A stretch of 64,000 bases of DNA from an uncultured Acetatifactor sp. (GTDB taxonomy: Bacteria > Bacillota > Clostridia > Lachnospirales > Lachnospiraceae), in contig CANQUQ010000010.1 of NCBI GenBank assembly GCA_947627115.1, positions 1 to 64,000 on the forward strand, given 5' to 3'. The position numbers were made by a program, and so were the translations under genes. A model generated the notes under the pieces. It ran no database searches. It saw only the letters and a program-made list of their open reading frames with translations, and was not told the DNA's origin. Shown here one piece after another: positions 34,631 through 42,682 of this stretch. Each line of letters opens with the position of its first letter. Within the stretch, counting starts at the first letter, position 1.

Positions 34631-35467
34631 ATGAGCTATAAGATCATTGTGGACAGCTGCGGCGAGCTCCCGGAGGAGCTGCTGCACGACGGCAGATTTG
34701 AGAGGATCCCGCTCTCTCTTGAGGTAGGCGATTATCAGATATTGGATGACGAGGGCTTTGACCAGGCCGAATTTCTGCGGCGGGTGGCGGACTCTCCCCA
34801 GTGCCCGAAGTCTGCCTGTCCCTCGCCGGAGCGTTTTATGGAGGCGTATCATACCCCGGCAGAGCATGTGTATGCCGTGACCCTCTCCTCCCGTCTCAGC
34901 GGCAGCTTTAACAGCGCAAAATTAGGCCGGCAGCTATATCACGAAAAATATGGGAACAAACAGATCCATATCATAGACTCCGAATCGGCCAGCGGGGGAG
35001 AGACGCAGCTGGCCCTGAAACTGCGGGATATGGAGGAGGCCGGACTTCCCTTTGAGGAGATCGCGGAGCAGATCGACAGGTACAGAGACACGCTGCACAC
35101 CTATTTTGTGCTGGATAATCTGGAGACGCTCCGAAAGAACGGCAGGCTCAGCAGAGTGAAGGCGGTGATGGCCTCCGCGCTGAACATCAAGCCGGTGATG
35201 GGATCGATCGGGGGAGAGATCATTCAGAAGAGCCGGGCCGTCGGCATCAAAAAGGCCCTTGAGAAAATGGCCGAGTACGCGGCCGCAGAAGCGCCGGATT
35301 CCGAGCGGCGGAGACTGATCATCACGCACTGCAATGCGCGCGCAAGAGCGGAACAGGTCAAGAGACGCATACTGGAGAAGATCCCCTTTAGGGAGTGCAT
35401 TATCCTGGATACCAGAGGAGTCAGCAGCATGTACGCCAACGACGGCGGGGTGATCGTCACCACATGA
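34631..35467 (+). CDS. DegV-family fatty-acid-binding protein
   Basis: A 278-residue two-domain protein: N-terminal EDD domain (KIIVDSCGELPEEL, SCP-SPERFMEAY region, VTLSSRLSGSFNSAKL with the fatty-acid-contacting TLSSRLSGS motif) and a C-terminal helical/alpha-beta domain (LRKNGRLSRVKAVMASALNI, KPVMGSIGGEI). In Firmicutes these proteins are FakB-type subunits that present exogenous fatty acids to the FakA kinase; the fatty acid bound here is unknown. The ATG at 34631 has GGAGG six bases upstream; the frame is open to 34424 but covers the promoter. Confidence 0.9.
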   Translation: MSYKIIVDSCGELPEELLHDGRFERIPLSLEVGDYQILDDEGFDQAEFLRRVADSPQCPKSACPSPERFMEAYHTPAEHVYAVTLSSRLSGSFNSAKLGRQLYHEKYGNKQIHIIDSESASGGETQLALKLRDMEEAGLPFEEIAEQIDRYRDTLHTYFVLDNLETLRKNGRLSRVKAVMASALNIKPVMGSIGGEIIQKSRAVGIKKALEKMAEYAAAEAPDSERRRLIITHCNARARAEQVKRRILEKIPFRECIILDTRGVSSMYANDGGVIVTT

Positions 35468-35491
35468 GGGGGATGCGGCCCGCCGCGGCTC

Positions 35492-35773
35492 TTAAAATAC
35501 GGTGGAGAGATACAGGATCAAAGCGATCTGTGCAAGGAGAATAAGGGGCATTCCGTATTTAAAATACCAATGCCTTGTCTTATGGCGGAAATAATACATC
35601 CCCAGGATACATCCCAGGGCTCCGCCCAGCAGGGCGGTGGAAAATAAAGAAGCCTCCGAGATGCGCCAGGCACCCCGGATGGCTCTTTTTTTGTCCACGC
35701 CCATCACAGTAAAGCCGATCAGATTTATCAGGATCAAATAGATTACAGCGACGGTCTTAACAGCAACGGTCAT
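35492..35773 (-). CDS. DUF1294 small membrane protein
   Basis: A 93-residue protein with three likely helices and the DUF1294 signature MGVDKKRAIRGAWRISE followed by LGGALGCILGMYYFRHKTRH. Function unknown. It lies on the minus strand downstream of argG (35 bases apart) and may be transcribed with it. Convergent with degV. Confidence 0.85.
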   Translation of the reverse strand: MTVAVKTVAVIYLILINLIGFTVMGVDKKRAIRGAWRISEASLFSTALLGGALGCILGMYYFRHKTRHWYFKYGMPLILLAQIALILYLSTVF

Positions 35774-35808
35774 GTCGATATCGTTCCCTCTCTACAGTAA
35801 ATCATATC

Positions 35809-37032
35809 TCAGAACAGCTTCTCGCCCTGTTCCTGCATCTTCATGGCCCGGACCTTGCTGGACAGGCCGAACAGATTGATGAAGCCCTCGGCGTCGTGGT
35901 GATCGTACAGATCGCCGGTGGTAAAGGAAGCGATGCTCTCGTTGTACAGGCTGTAGGGGGAGGTGGTCCCGGCCTTGATGATATTGCCCTTGTACAGCTT
36001 GAACTTTACCTCGCCGGTCACATATTTCTGAGTCTCCTCGATAAATGCCTGCTGTGCCTGACGCAGGGGAGTGAACCATTTTCCCTCGTACACAAGGCTT
36101 GCAAATCGGCTGCCCATTTCCTTCTTCATGGCGTAGGTGTCCCGGTCCAGGATCAGCTCTTCCAGCTGCTGGTGCGCCTCCATGAGAATGGTGCCGCCGG
36201 GCGTCTCATACACGCCGCGGGACTTCATGCCCACCACACGGTTCTCCACGATGTCGATGATGCCGATGCCGTGCTTGCCGCCCAGCTCGTTCAGGACGGT
36301 AATGATCTCGGAGACCTTCATCTTCTTCCCGTTCACGGAAGTGGGAACGCCCTTTTCAAAGGTCATCGTCACATATTCGCCCTGGTCGGGAGCCTTTTCG
36401 GGCGTTACGCCCAGCACCAGCAGATGCTCGAAATTGGGCTCGTTGGCGGGATCCTCCAGCTCCAGTCCCTCGTGGCTGATATGCCAGATGTTGCGGTCGC
36501 GGCTGTAGGAGGAATCGGCGGAGAAGGGGAGATGAATTCCGTGGGCCTTGCAGTATGCGATCTCGGACTCGCGGGAATCCATGTTCCATTTTTCGTTCCT
36601 CCAGGCGGCGATGATCTTCAGGTCGGGAGCCAGCGCCTTGATGCCCAGCTCGAAGCGGATCTGGTCGTTGCCCTTGCCGGTCGCGCCGTGGCAGATGGCG
36701 GTAGCGCCCTCCTTGCGCGCGATCTCCACCAGCTTCTTTGCGATCAGGGGACGGGCCATGGAGGTGCCTAACAGGTACTTGTTCTCATAAACGGCGTTGG
36801 CCTGCACGCAGGGAACAATGTACTCGTCGCAGAATTCGTCGATCACGTTTTCAATGTACAGCTTGGAAGCGCCGCAGGACTTTGCGCGTTCCTCCAGACC
36901 GTCCAGCTCCTCCGCCTGACCGCAGTCCACGCAGACGCAGATGACCTCGTAGTCAAAGTTCTCTTTCAGCCAGGGGATGATGACGGTGGTGTCCAGACCG
37001 CCGGAATAGGCGAGAATCACTTTTTCTTTCAT
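35809..37032 (-). CDS. argG: argininosuccinate synthase
   Basis: Joins citrulline and aspartate with ATP in arginine synthesis. 407 residues. The N-type ATP pyrophosphatase motif AYSGGLDTTV is at the N-terminus, with GATGKGNDQIRFE and SADSSYSRDRNIWHIS further on. The start at 37032 has CGGAGG upstream. It is divergent from argC, and its promoter (37080-37108) shares the intergenic region with ARG-box-like sequences. argH and argF are not in the window. Confidence 0.97.
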   Translation of the reverse strand: MKEKVILAYSGGLDTTVIIPWLKENFDYEVICVCVDCGQAEELDGLEERAKSCGASKLYIENVIDEFCDEYIVPCVQANAVYENKYLLGTSMARPLIAKKLVEIARKEGATAICHGATGKGNDQIRFELGIKALAPDLKIIAAWRNEKWNMDSRESEIAYCKAHGIHLPFSADSSYSRDRNIWHISHEGLELEDPANEPNFEHLLVLGVTPEKAPDQGEYVTMTFEKGVPTSVNGKKMKVSEIITVLNELGGKHGIGIIDIVENRVVGMKSRGVYETPGGTILMEAHQQLEELILDRDTYAMKKEMGSRFASLVYEGKWFTPLRQAQQAFIEETQKYVTGEVKFKLYKGNIIKAGTTSPYSLYNESIASFTTGDLYDHHDAEGFINLFGLSSKVRAMKMQEQGEKLF

Positions 37033-37079
37033 AGTATGAGCCTCCGTATATATGTATATATTTTTTACAAGCTGAAATC

Positions 37080-37108
37080 ACTATACAACAGAACCCTTGG
37101 AATTGCAA
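37080..37108 (-). promoter_or_regulatory. argG promoter
   Basis: On the minus strand TTGCAA (37108-37103), a 17-base spacer and TATAGT (37085-37080), about 50 bases before the start codon. Confidence 0.65.
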
Positions 37109-37234
37109 GCAAAATTGACCGGCGAAAGACCGGGGAATACCGGGGGAGAGGCCCGGCGGACGAAGGAGGGGTGGAGGAGCCCGTGACGGAAACTTGCTGA
37201 CGGAAGCATTCGGAGGGTGAATAAGGGAGGATGA

Positions 37235-37279
37235 TGCATTTTTATGCAATAAATTGCGCCAAAATGAATAAATATAAAA
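37235..37279 (+). promoter_or_regulatory. ARG-box-like sequences between argG and argC
   Basis: ATGAATAAATATAAAA (37264-37279) resembles the Bacillus-type ArgR/AhrC box (half-site ATGAATAA), and TGCATTTTTATGCA (37235-37248) is an inverted repeat of the same spacing. They lie upstream of the argC -35. The remaining bases of the 328-base gap, including a GC-rich stretch at 37130-37220, show nothing else. Confidence 0.45.
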
Positions 37280-37296
37280 TTTCCCCCATAAAGTAG

Positions 37297-37324
37297 TAGA
37301 CATCAGTGCAAAAAGTGATATAAT
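37297..37324 (+). promoter_or_regulatory. argC operon promoter
   Basis: TAGACA (37297-37302), a 16-base spacer and a perfect TATAAT (37319-37324), 36 bases before the argC start. Confidence 0.65.
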
Positions 37325-37360
37325 GGTAAAGTCACTTTGAAACGGTATTCGGGAGGAAAT

Positions 37361-38419
37361 ATGATCAAGGCGGGTATTATCGGCGCTACGGGCTACGCCG
37401 GAGGAGAGCTGGTGCGGCTCCTGCAGGGCCACAGGGAGGCGGAGGTCGTCTGGTACGGCTCCAGGAGCTACATAGATAAAAAATACAGCGATGTTTATCG
37501 GAACATGTTCCGGATCGTGGAGGATGTCTGCAGGGACGACAGGCTGCAGGAGCTGGCGGAGGAGGCGGATGTGATCTTCACCGCCACGCCCCAGGGCTTT
37601 CTGGCGGGGGTGCTGACGGAGGAAATTCTGTCAAAAGTAAAGGTCGTTGACCTGTCCGCGGACTACCGGATCAAGGATGTGGCGGTCTACGAGAAATGGT
37701 ACGGCATAGAGCACAGGTCGCCTCAGTTCATCCCGGAGGCCGTCTACGGGCTCTGTGAGATCAACAGAGGACAGATCACCGATAAGACCAGACTGGTGGC
37801 CAATCCGGGCTGCTATACCACCTGCTCTATCCTGACGGCATATCCTCTGGTGAAGGAGGGGCTCATCGACACGGACACCCTCATCATCGATGCCAAGTCC
37901 GGAACCTCCGGCGCCGGCAGGGGGGCAAAGGTGCAGAATCTGTTCTGTGAGGTAAACGAAAATATGAAGGCTTACGGCGTGGCGAGCCACCGCCATACGC
38001 CGGAGATCGAGGAGCAGCTCGGCTATGCCTGCGGGCGGAGCGTGACGCTGAGCTTTACGCCCCACCTGGTTCCCATGAACCGGGGGATCCTGGTCACGGA
38101 GTATGCAAGCCTGAGGCGGAGGGCCGACGGCGCGCTGCCCTCGTATGACGAGATCCGGGCCGTGTATGACAGATATTACGGGAACGAAAAATTCATCCGG
38201 GTGCTGGACGAAGGCGTCTGCCCTGAGACAAAATGGGTGGAGGGCAGCAACTATGTGGACATCGGTCTTGTGATCGATGAGAGGACGGGCCGCATCGTCA
38301 TGATGGGCACTCTGGACAATCTGGTAAAGGGCGCGGCGGGACAGGCAGTCCAGAACATGAACCTGCTGTTCGGCCTGAGGGAGAGCGAGGGGCTGGAGCT
38401 GGTTCCCTGCTTCCCGTAG
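37361..38419 (+). CDS. argC: N-acetyl-gamma-glutamyl-phosphate reductase
   Basis: Third step of arginine synthesis, NADPH-dependent reduction of N-acetylglutamyl phosphate. 352 residues. The nucleotide motif GIIGATGYAGGELVRLL is at the N-terminus, the catalytic cysteine is C151 in VANPGCYTT, and GTSGAGRG and SHRHTPEIEEQL follow. The start at 37361 has GGGAGGAAAT just upstream. First gene of argC-GNAT-argJ-argB-argD. Confidence 0.96.
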   Translation: MIKAGIIGATGYAGGELVRLLQGHREAEVVWYGSRSYIDKKYSDVYRNMFRIVEDVCRDDRLQELAEEADVIFTATPQGFLAGVLTEEILSKVKVVDLSADYRIKDVAVYEKWYGIEHRSPQFIPEAVYGLCEINRGQITDKTRLVANPGCYTTCSILTAYPLVKEGLIDTDTLIIDAKSGTSGAGRGAKVQNLFCEVNENMKAYGVASHRHTPEIEEQLGYACGRSVTLSFTPHLVPMNRGILVTEYASLRRRADGALPSYDEIRAVYDRYYGNEKFIRVLDEGVCPETKWVEGSNYVDIGLVIDERTGRIVMMGTLDNLVKGAAGQAVQNMNLLFGLRESEGLELVPCFP

Positions 38420-38480
38420 CGGAGAGGGATATTGACGTGAGCGCCGCGCGGGCGGCCGAAGGGTCCGGGGACAGAACCGG

Positions 38481-38576
38481 AGGAAGCGCGGATCGAAGCG
38501 AACGGCGCCAAGAGGAAGCGCGGACCGAAGCAAACGGCGCCAAGAGGAAGCGCGGACCGAAGCGGACGGCGCAGGA
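38481..38576 (+). repeat. 32-bp tandem repeat, three copies, between argC and the GNAT gene
   Basis: Units at 38481-38512, 38513-38544 and 38545-38576 share AGGAAGCGCGGA[TC]CGAAGC and GACGGCGC/AACGGCGC; the third diverges in its last six bases. The array ends 11 bases before the next start codon. No stop codon interrupts one frame across it, but I do not regard that frame as a gene. Confidence 0.85.
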
Positions 38577-38587
38577 ACGGAGAAAGG

Positions 38588-39049
38588 ATGAACGGAAATT
38601 ACACGGTCAGGACGATGACCATAGAGGATTACGAGGGGCTGTATGCCCTGTGGATGACCATAAAGGGCTTCGGCATGAGGAGCATCGACGATTCCAGAGA
38701 GGGTGTGGAGCGCTTTTTGAGGCGCAATCCTACCACCAGCGTGGTGGCGGTCAGTGAGGACGGTTCCGTGGTGGGCGGCATTCTCTGCGGCCACGACGGA
38801 AGACGGGGCTGTCTGTACCACGTGTGCGTGCGGGAGGACTGCCGCAGGCACGGCATCGGCAAGGAGATGGTGGTCCGCTGCATGAACGCCCTGCGGGCGG
38901 AGCAGATCAACAAGGTGAGCCTGATCGCATTTACCGTGAACGACATCGGGAACGCCTTCTGGAACCGGATCGGCTGGACCAGACGCGAAGATTTAAATTA
39001 TTATGATTTCACGCTGAACGAGGCAAATATCACTGCATTCAATCGGTAG
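38588..39049 (+). CDS. GNAT-family N-acetyltransferase
   Basis: A 153-residue acetyltransferase of the YpeA-like GNAT type. The acetyl-CoA site is visible as LYHVCVREDCRRHGIGKEMV (the R/Q-x-x-G-x-G/A pattern) and the fold ends with NDIGNAFWNRIGWTRRED. It lies inside the arg operon between argC and argJ. It could be a short single-domain N-acetylglutamate synthase that primes the acetyl cycle, or an unrelated enzyme. AAAGGATGAACGG contains the likely ribosome binding site. Confidence 0.85.
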   Translation: MNGNYTVRTMTIEDYEGLYALWMTIKGFGMRSIDDSREGVERFLRRNPTTSVVAVSEDGSVVGGILCGHDGRRGCLYHVCVREDCRRHGIGKEMVVRCMNALRAEQINKVSLIAFTVNDIGNAFWNRIGWTRREDLNYYDFTLNEANITAFNR

Positions 39050-39176
39050 GAAGCACAGGCGCCGGCTCTGGTGCATGACGGGAGAACGCAGGAGCCGCCG
39101 GCGGCATCCCGCCGGGAGCGTCTGAATGGAAACGAAAAGGCAGGCCGCGGCAGGAGCGGCAGAATCGAGGAGGAAT

Positions 39177-40400
39177 ATGAAACAGATCGAGGGCGGTGTG
39201 ACTGCCGCGAAGGGCTTTCAGGCAGCAGGAGCGGAGGCCGCCATCAAATACCGGGACCGCATGGATATGGCGCTGATCTACAGTGAGGTCCCCTGCAGGG
39301 CGGCGGGCACCTTCACCAGCAATCTTGTGAAGGCGGCTCCGGTGCAGTGGGATAAGCAGCTGGTGGACAGCTCTCCCTTCGTGCAGGCTGCGGTGGTCAA
39401 TTCCGGAATTGCCAACGCCTGCACCGGGAAACAGGGAATGGACTGCTGCAGGGCCGAGGCGGAGTGCGCGGGAAAGCTTCTTGGAATCCCGGCGGAGGCA
39501 GTGCTGGTGGCATCCACCGGCGTCATCGGTATGCAGATCCCGGTGGACCGCGTCACGGCCGGCATCGAGAAGCTTGCCGCTGCGAAGAGCAGTTCCCTGG
39601 AGGCCGGGCATGACGCGGCCAGGGCCATCATGACTACGGACACCGTTCCCAAGGAGATCGCGGTGCAGGTGGAGCTTGGCGGTAAGACCGTGACGCTGGG
39701 CGGCATGTGCAAGGGCTCCGGTATGATCCATCCCAACATGTGCACCATGCTTGGCTTTATCACCACCGACGCCGATATTTCAAAGGAGATGCTCAGGAAA
39801 GCCCTGAGCGCCGACGTGGCGGATTCCTTCAACATGATCTCCGTGGACGGGGATACCAGCACCAACGACACCCTGCTTCTTCTGGCCAACGGGCTGGCCG
39901 GAAACGAACCGATCGACGCAGAGGGCCCCGACTACGACGCCTTCTGCCAGGCGCTCCACTATGTCACCGTCTTTCTGGCGAGAAAGATGGCCGGCGACGG
40001 AGAAGGCGCCACGGCTCTTTTTGAGTGCAGGGTGATCGGTGCGGCGACAAAGGAAGACGCCAGGACACTGGCAAAGTCTGTGATCTGCTCCTCCCTGAGC
40101 AAGGCGGCGATCTTCGGACACGACGCGAACTTCGGCCGTTTCCTCTGCGCGCTCGGTTACTCCGGCGCAAAATTCGATCCGGAGAACGTGGATCTCTATT
40201 TCGAGAGCGAGGCCGGCTCCATTCACATCTACAGCGCCGGCTGCGCACTGGACTACAGCGAGGAGGAGGCGACAAGGATCCTCTCCGCGCCGGAGGTGAC
40301 AGTCCTTGCGGATATGCATATGGGCGAGGCCGAAGCTGCCGCCTGGGGCTGCGACCTAAGCTATGATTATGTAAAGATAAACACCGATTACCGCAGCTGA
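39177..40400 (+). CDS. argJ: bifunctional glutamate N-acetyltransferase / ornithine acetyltransferase
   Basis: Moves the acetyl group from acetylornithine to glutamate, closing the acetyl cycle. 407 residues. The self-cleavage and nucleophile site is seen as PNMCTMLGF with T190 as the nucleophile; a cysteine replaces the alanine usually found before it. Other motifs are VNSGIANACTG, STGVIGMQIP and GGMCKGSGMIHP. The ATG at 39177 has GAGGAGG seven bases upstream; the ATG at 39126 has none. Confidence 0.95.
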   Translation: MKQIEGGVTAAKGFQAAGAEAAIKYRDRMDMALIYSEVPCRAAGTFTSNLVKAAPVQWDKQLVDSSPFVQAAVVNSGIANACTGKQGMDCCRAEAECAGKLLGIPAEAVLVASTGVIGMQIPVDRVTAGIEKLAAAKSSSLEAGHDAARAIMTTDTVPKEIAVQVELGGKTVTLGGMCKGSGMIHPNMCTMLGFITTDADISKEMLRKALSADVADSFNMISVDGDTSTNDTLLLLANGLAGNEPIDAEGPDYDAFCQALHYVTVFLARKMAGDGEGATALFECRVIGAATKEDARTLAKSVICSSLSKAAIFGHDANFGRFLCALGYSGAKFDPENVDLYFESEAGSIHIYSAGCALDYSEEEATRILSAPEVTVLADMHMGEAEAAAWGCDLSYDYVKINTDYRS

Positions 40401-40445
40401 ACCGTGTGAGGCGGGAACCGGCGGAAGGAAAGTGAAGAACGGTCT

Positions 40446-40470
40446 CTATGGCCGATACTGAGGGCCATAG
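40446..40470 (+). other. hairpin between argJ and argB
   Basis: CTATGGCC (40446-40453) and GGCCATAG (40463-40470) form a perfect 8-bp stem around a nine-base loop, without a U-run. It may stabilise or process the polycistronic RNA. Confidence 0.4.
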
Positions 40471-40499
40471 CGGCTCCGATTCAGGAAAGGATCGTGACC

Positions 40500-41423
40500 A
40501 TGGAAAAAGATATGCAGCAAGTCCTTCAAAAAGCGGAGGTCCTCATCGAGGCCCTTCCCTACATCCAGCGCTTTAACCGCAAGATCATTGTGGTCAAATA
40601 CGGCGGCAGCGCCATGAGCAACGAGGAGCTTCAGAAGAATGTCATCAAGGATGTCACTCTCCTGAAGCTGGTGGGCTTTAAGCCCATCATCGTCCACGGG
40701 GGCGGCAAGGAGATCAGCCGCTGGGTGGGCAAGGTGGGAAAGGAGGCCGAGTTCGTCAACGGCCTGCGGGTCACCGACGAGGAGACCATGGAGATCGCGG
40801 AAATGGTCCTCAACAAGGTGAACAAGAGCCTTGTCACCATGGTCCAGGAGCTGGGCGTCAGGGCGGCGGGCATCAGCGGCAAGGACGGCGGACTCCTGAG
40901 AGTGGACAAAAAATATGCGGATGGCCAGGATATAGGCTTTGTGGGCGATATCCGGGAGGTGGACGCCAAGATCCTGTACGATCTGCTGGAAAATGACTTT
41001 CTGCCCATTGTGGCTCCCATCGGCATGGACGACAGCTATCACACCTACAATATCAACGCCGACGATGCCGCCTGTGCGATCGCCAAGGCGGTGGGCGCCG
41101 ACAAGCTGGTCTTCCTGACCGATATCGAGGGCCTGTACCGGGATGTCAACGACAGGGACAGCTTTATCTCCAGACTGACGGCCTCCGAGGCCGAAGAGCT
41201 GATCGGCAGCGGCCTCATCGGCGGAGGCATGCTCCCCAAGCTGAACAACTGCACGTCCGCGATCCGAAGCGGCGTCAGCCGGGTCCATATCCTGGACGGC
41301 CGCGTGCCCCACTGTCTTCTTCTGGAGATCTTTACCAAAAAGGGTATCGGCACCGCGATCATTGCGGACGATGATAATCTTGCGCTTGGAATCAGGCGCG
41401 ACCGGTTCTGCGAAGAAAATTAG
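40500..41423 (+). CDS. argB: acetylglutamate kinase
   Basis: Phosphorylates N-acetylglutamate; usually the arginine-inhibited step. 307 residues. Motifs: [50 protein letters not shown] and [11 protein letters not shown]. The N-terminal helix (residues 1-20) present here is the extension associated with arginine-sensitive hexameric enzymes, so feedback inhibition is likely. ATG at 40500 chosen because AGGAAAGG is nine bases upstream; a GTG at 40494 is too close. Confidence 0.96.
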   Translation: MEKDMQQVLQKAEVLIEALPYIQRFNRKIIVVKYGGSAMSNEELQKNVIKDVTLLKLVGFKPIIVHGGGKEISRWVGKVGKEAEFVNGLRVTDEETMEIAEMVLNKVNKSLVTMVQELGVRAAGISGKDGGLLRVDKKYADGQDIGFVGDIREVDAKILYDLLENDFLPIVAPIGMDDSYHTYNINADDAACAIAKAVGADKLVFLTDIEGLYRDVNDRDSFISRLTASEAEELIGSGLIGGGMLPKLNNCTSAIRSGVSRVHILDGRVPHCLLLEIFTKKGIGTAIIADDDNLALGIRRDRFCEEN

Positions 41424-41483
41424 AGCGGTCCCGGATAAGTCTGCCGTCCCGCAGGAGGGCGGAGAAAGGTGAGGTCATCAAAA

Positions 41484-42680
41484 ATGAGCGAGGCCATGAA
41501 AACATATATCGAGCAGGCGGAGCGTGATCTGCTCCACACCTACAACCGCTATCAGATCGTCATCGACCGGGGCGACGGAGTATATCTCTATGACACGGAC
41601 GGAAAGAAATATCTGGATTTTGTGTCAGGTATTGCCGTGTTCGCGCTGGGGTATCATAATACCGAGTACAACGATGCACTGAAGAGCCAGATCGACAAGG
41701 TCATCCATACCTCCAACTATTACTATAATGTCCCCGCGGTGGAGGCGGCCAGAAAGCTGAAGGCGGTCTCCGGCATGGACAGAGTATTCTTTACCAACTC
41801 CGGTGCGGAGGCGATCGAGGGGGCGATCAAGGCTGCCCGCAAATATGCCTATCTGAAGGACGGCACCACAGGCCATGAGATCATCGCCATGAACCATTCC
41901 TTCCACGGCAGGACCTTCGGCGCCCTGTCCGTCACGGGCAATCCGAATTACCGGGCACCCTTTGAACCTATGATCGGCCATGTGAAATTTGCGGATCTGA
42001 ATGACCTGGAAAGCGTGAAGGCACAGATCACAGACAGGACCTGCGCCATCCTTCTGGAGACCGTCCAGGGAGAGGGCGGACTGTTCCCCGCGCAGGAGGA
42101 ATTCCTGCGTCAGGTGAGAGAACTGTGCGACGAGAGGGACATCCTTCTGATACTGGACGAGATCCAGTGCGGCATGGGCAGGACGGGGTATATGTTCGCA
42201 TGGCAGAGATACGGAGTCAGGCCCGATATCATGACTTCGGCAAAAGCACTGGGATGCGGCGTGCCGGTAGGCGCGTTCCTGATGACCGAAAGGGTGGCGC
42301 AGAGCTCCCTGGCGCCGGGAGACCACGGCACTACCTACGGAGGCAATCCTCTGGCCTGTGCGGCGGTGGAAAAAGTGCTTGATTTATTTGAAAAGGACCA
42401 TATAATAGAAAATGTGAGAGAGGTGGCGCCTTATCTGGAGAGCCGTCTGGAGGAGCTAAAGGATAAATACGACTGCATTGCGGAGCGCAGAGGCGTGGGA
42501 CTGATGCAGGGCCTTGTATTTCGGCAGCCGGTCAGGGAGATCATCGACCGGGCGCTGGAGAGAGGTCTCATCCTGATAAACGCAGGTGCGGAGATCATCC
42601 GGTTCGTTCCGCCTCTGGTGATCACAAAGGAAAACGTGGATGAAATGATTTCCGTTCTGGATACTTGTATTGGGAGTTAA
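41484..42680 (+). CDS. argD: acetylornithine aminotransferase
   Basis: Class III PLP aminotransferase of 398 residues that makes N-acetylornithine. Motifs: YLDFVSGIAVFALGY, NSGAEAIEGAIKAARKY, MNHSFHGRTFGALSVTGN, LDEIQCGMGRTGYMF and the PLP lysine in TSAKALGCG (K254). ATG at 41484 with GGTGAGGT eight bases before; a GTG at 41469 is less likely. The stop is two bases before the next gene's ATG, so the arg operon probably continues. Confidence 0.94.
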   Translation: MSEAMKTYIEQAERDLLHTYNRYQIVIDRGDGVYLYDTDGKKYLDFVSGIAVFALGYHNTEYNDALKSQIDKVIHTSNYYYNVPAVEAARKLKAVSGMDRVFFTNSGAEAIEGAIKAARKYAYLKDGTTGHEIIAMNHSFHGRTFGALSVTGNPNYRAPFEPMIGHVKFADLNDLESVKAQITDRTCAILLETVQGEGGLFPAQEEFLRQVRELCDERDILLILDEIQCGMGRTGYMFAWQRYGVRPDIMTSAKALGCGVPVGAFLMTERVAQSSLAPGDHGTTYGGNPLACAAVEKVLDLFEKDHIIENVREVAPYLESRLEELKDKYDCIAERRGVGLMQGLVFRQPVREIIDRALERGLILINAGAEIIRFVPPLVITKENVDEMISVLDTCIGS

Positions 42681-42682
42681 AT

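Noticed and set aside
38437..38757. 106-codon frame across the 32-bp repeat
   Set aside because: Lysine/arginine-rich product created by the repeat, overlapping the well-supported GNAT gene in another frame.
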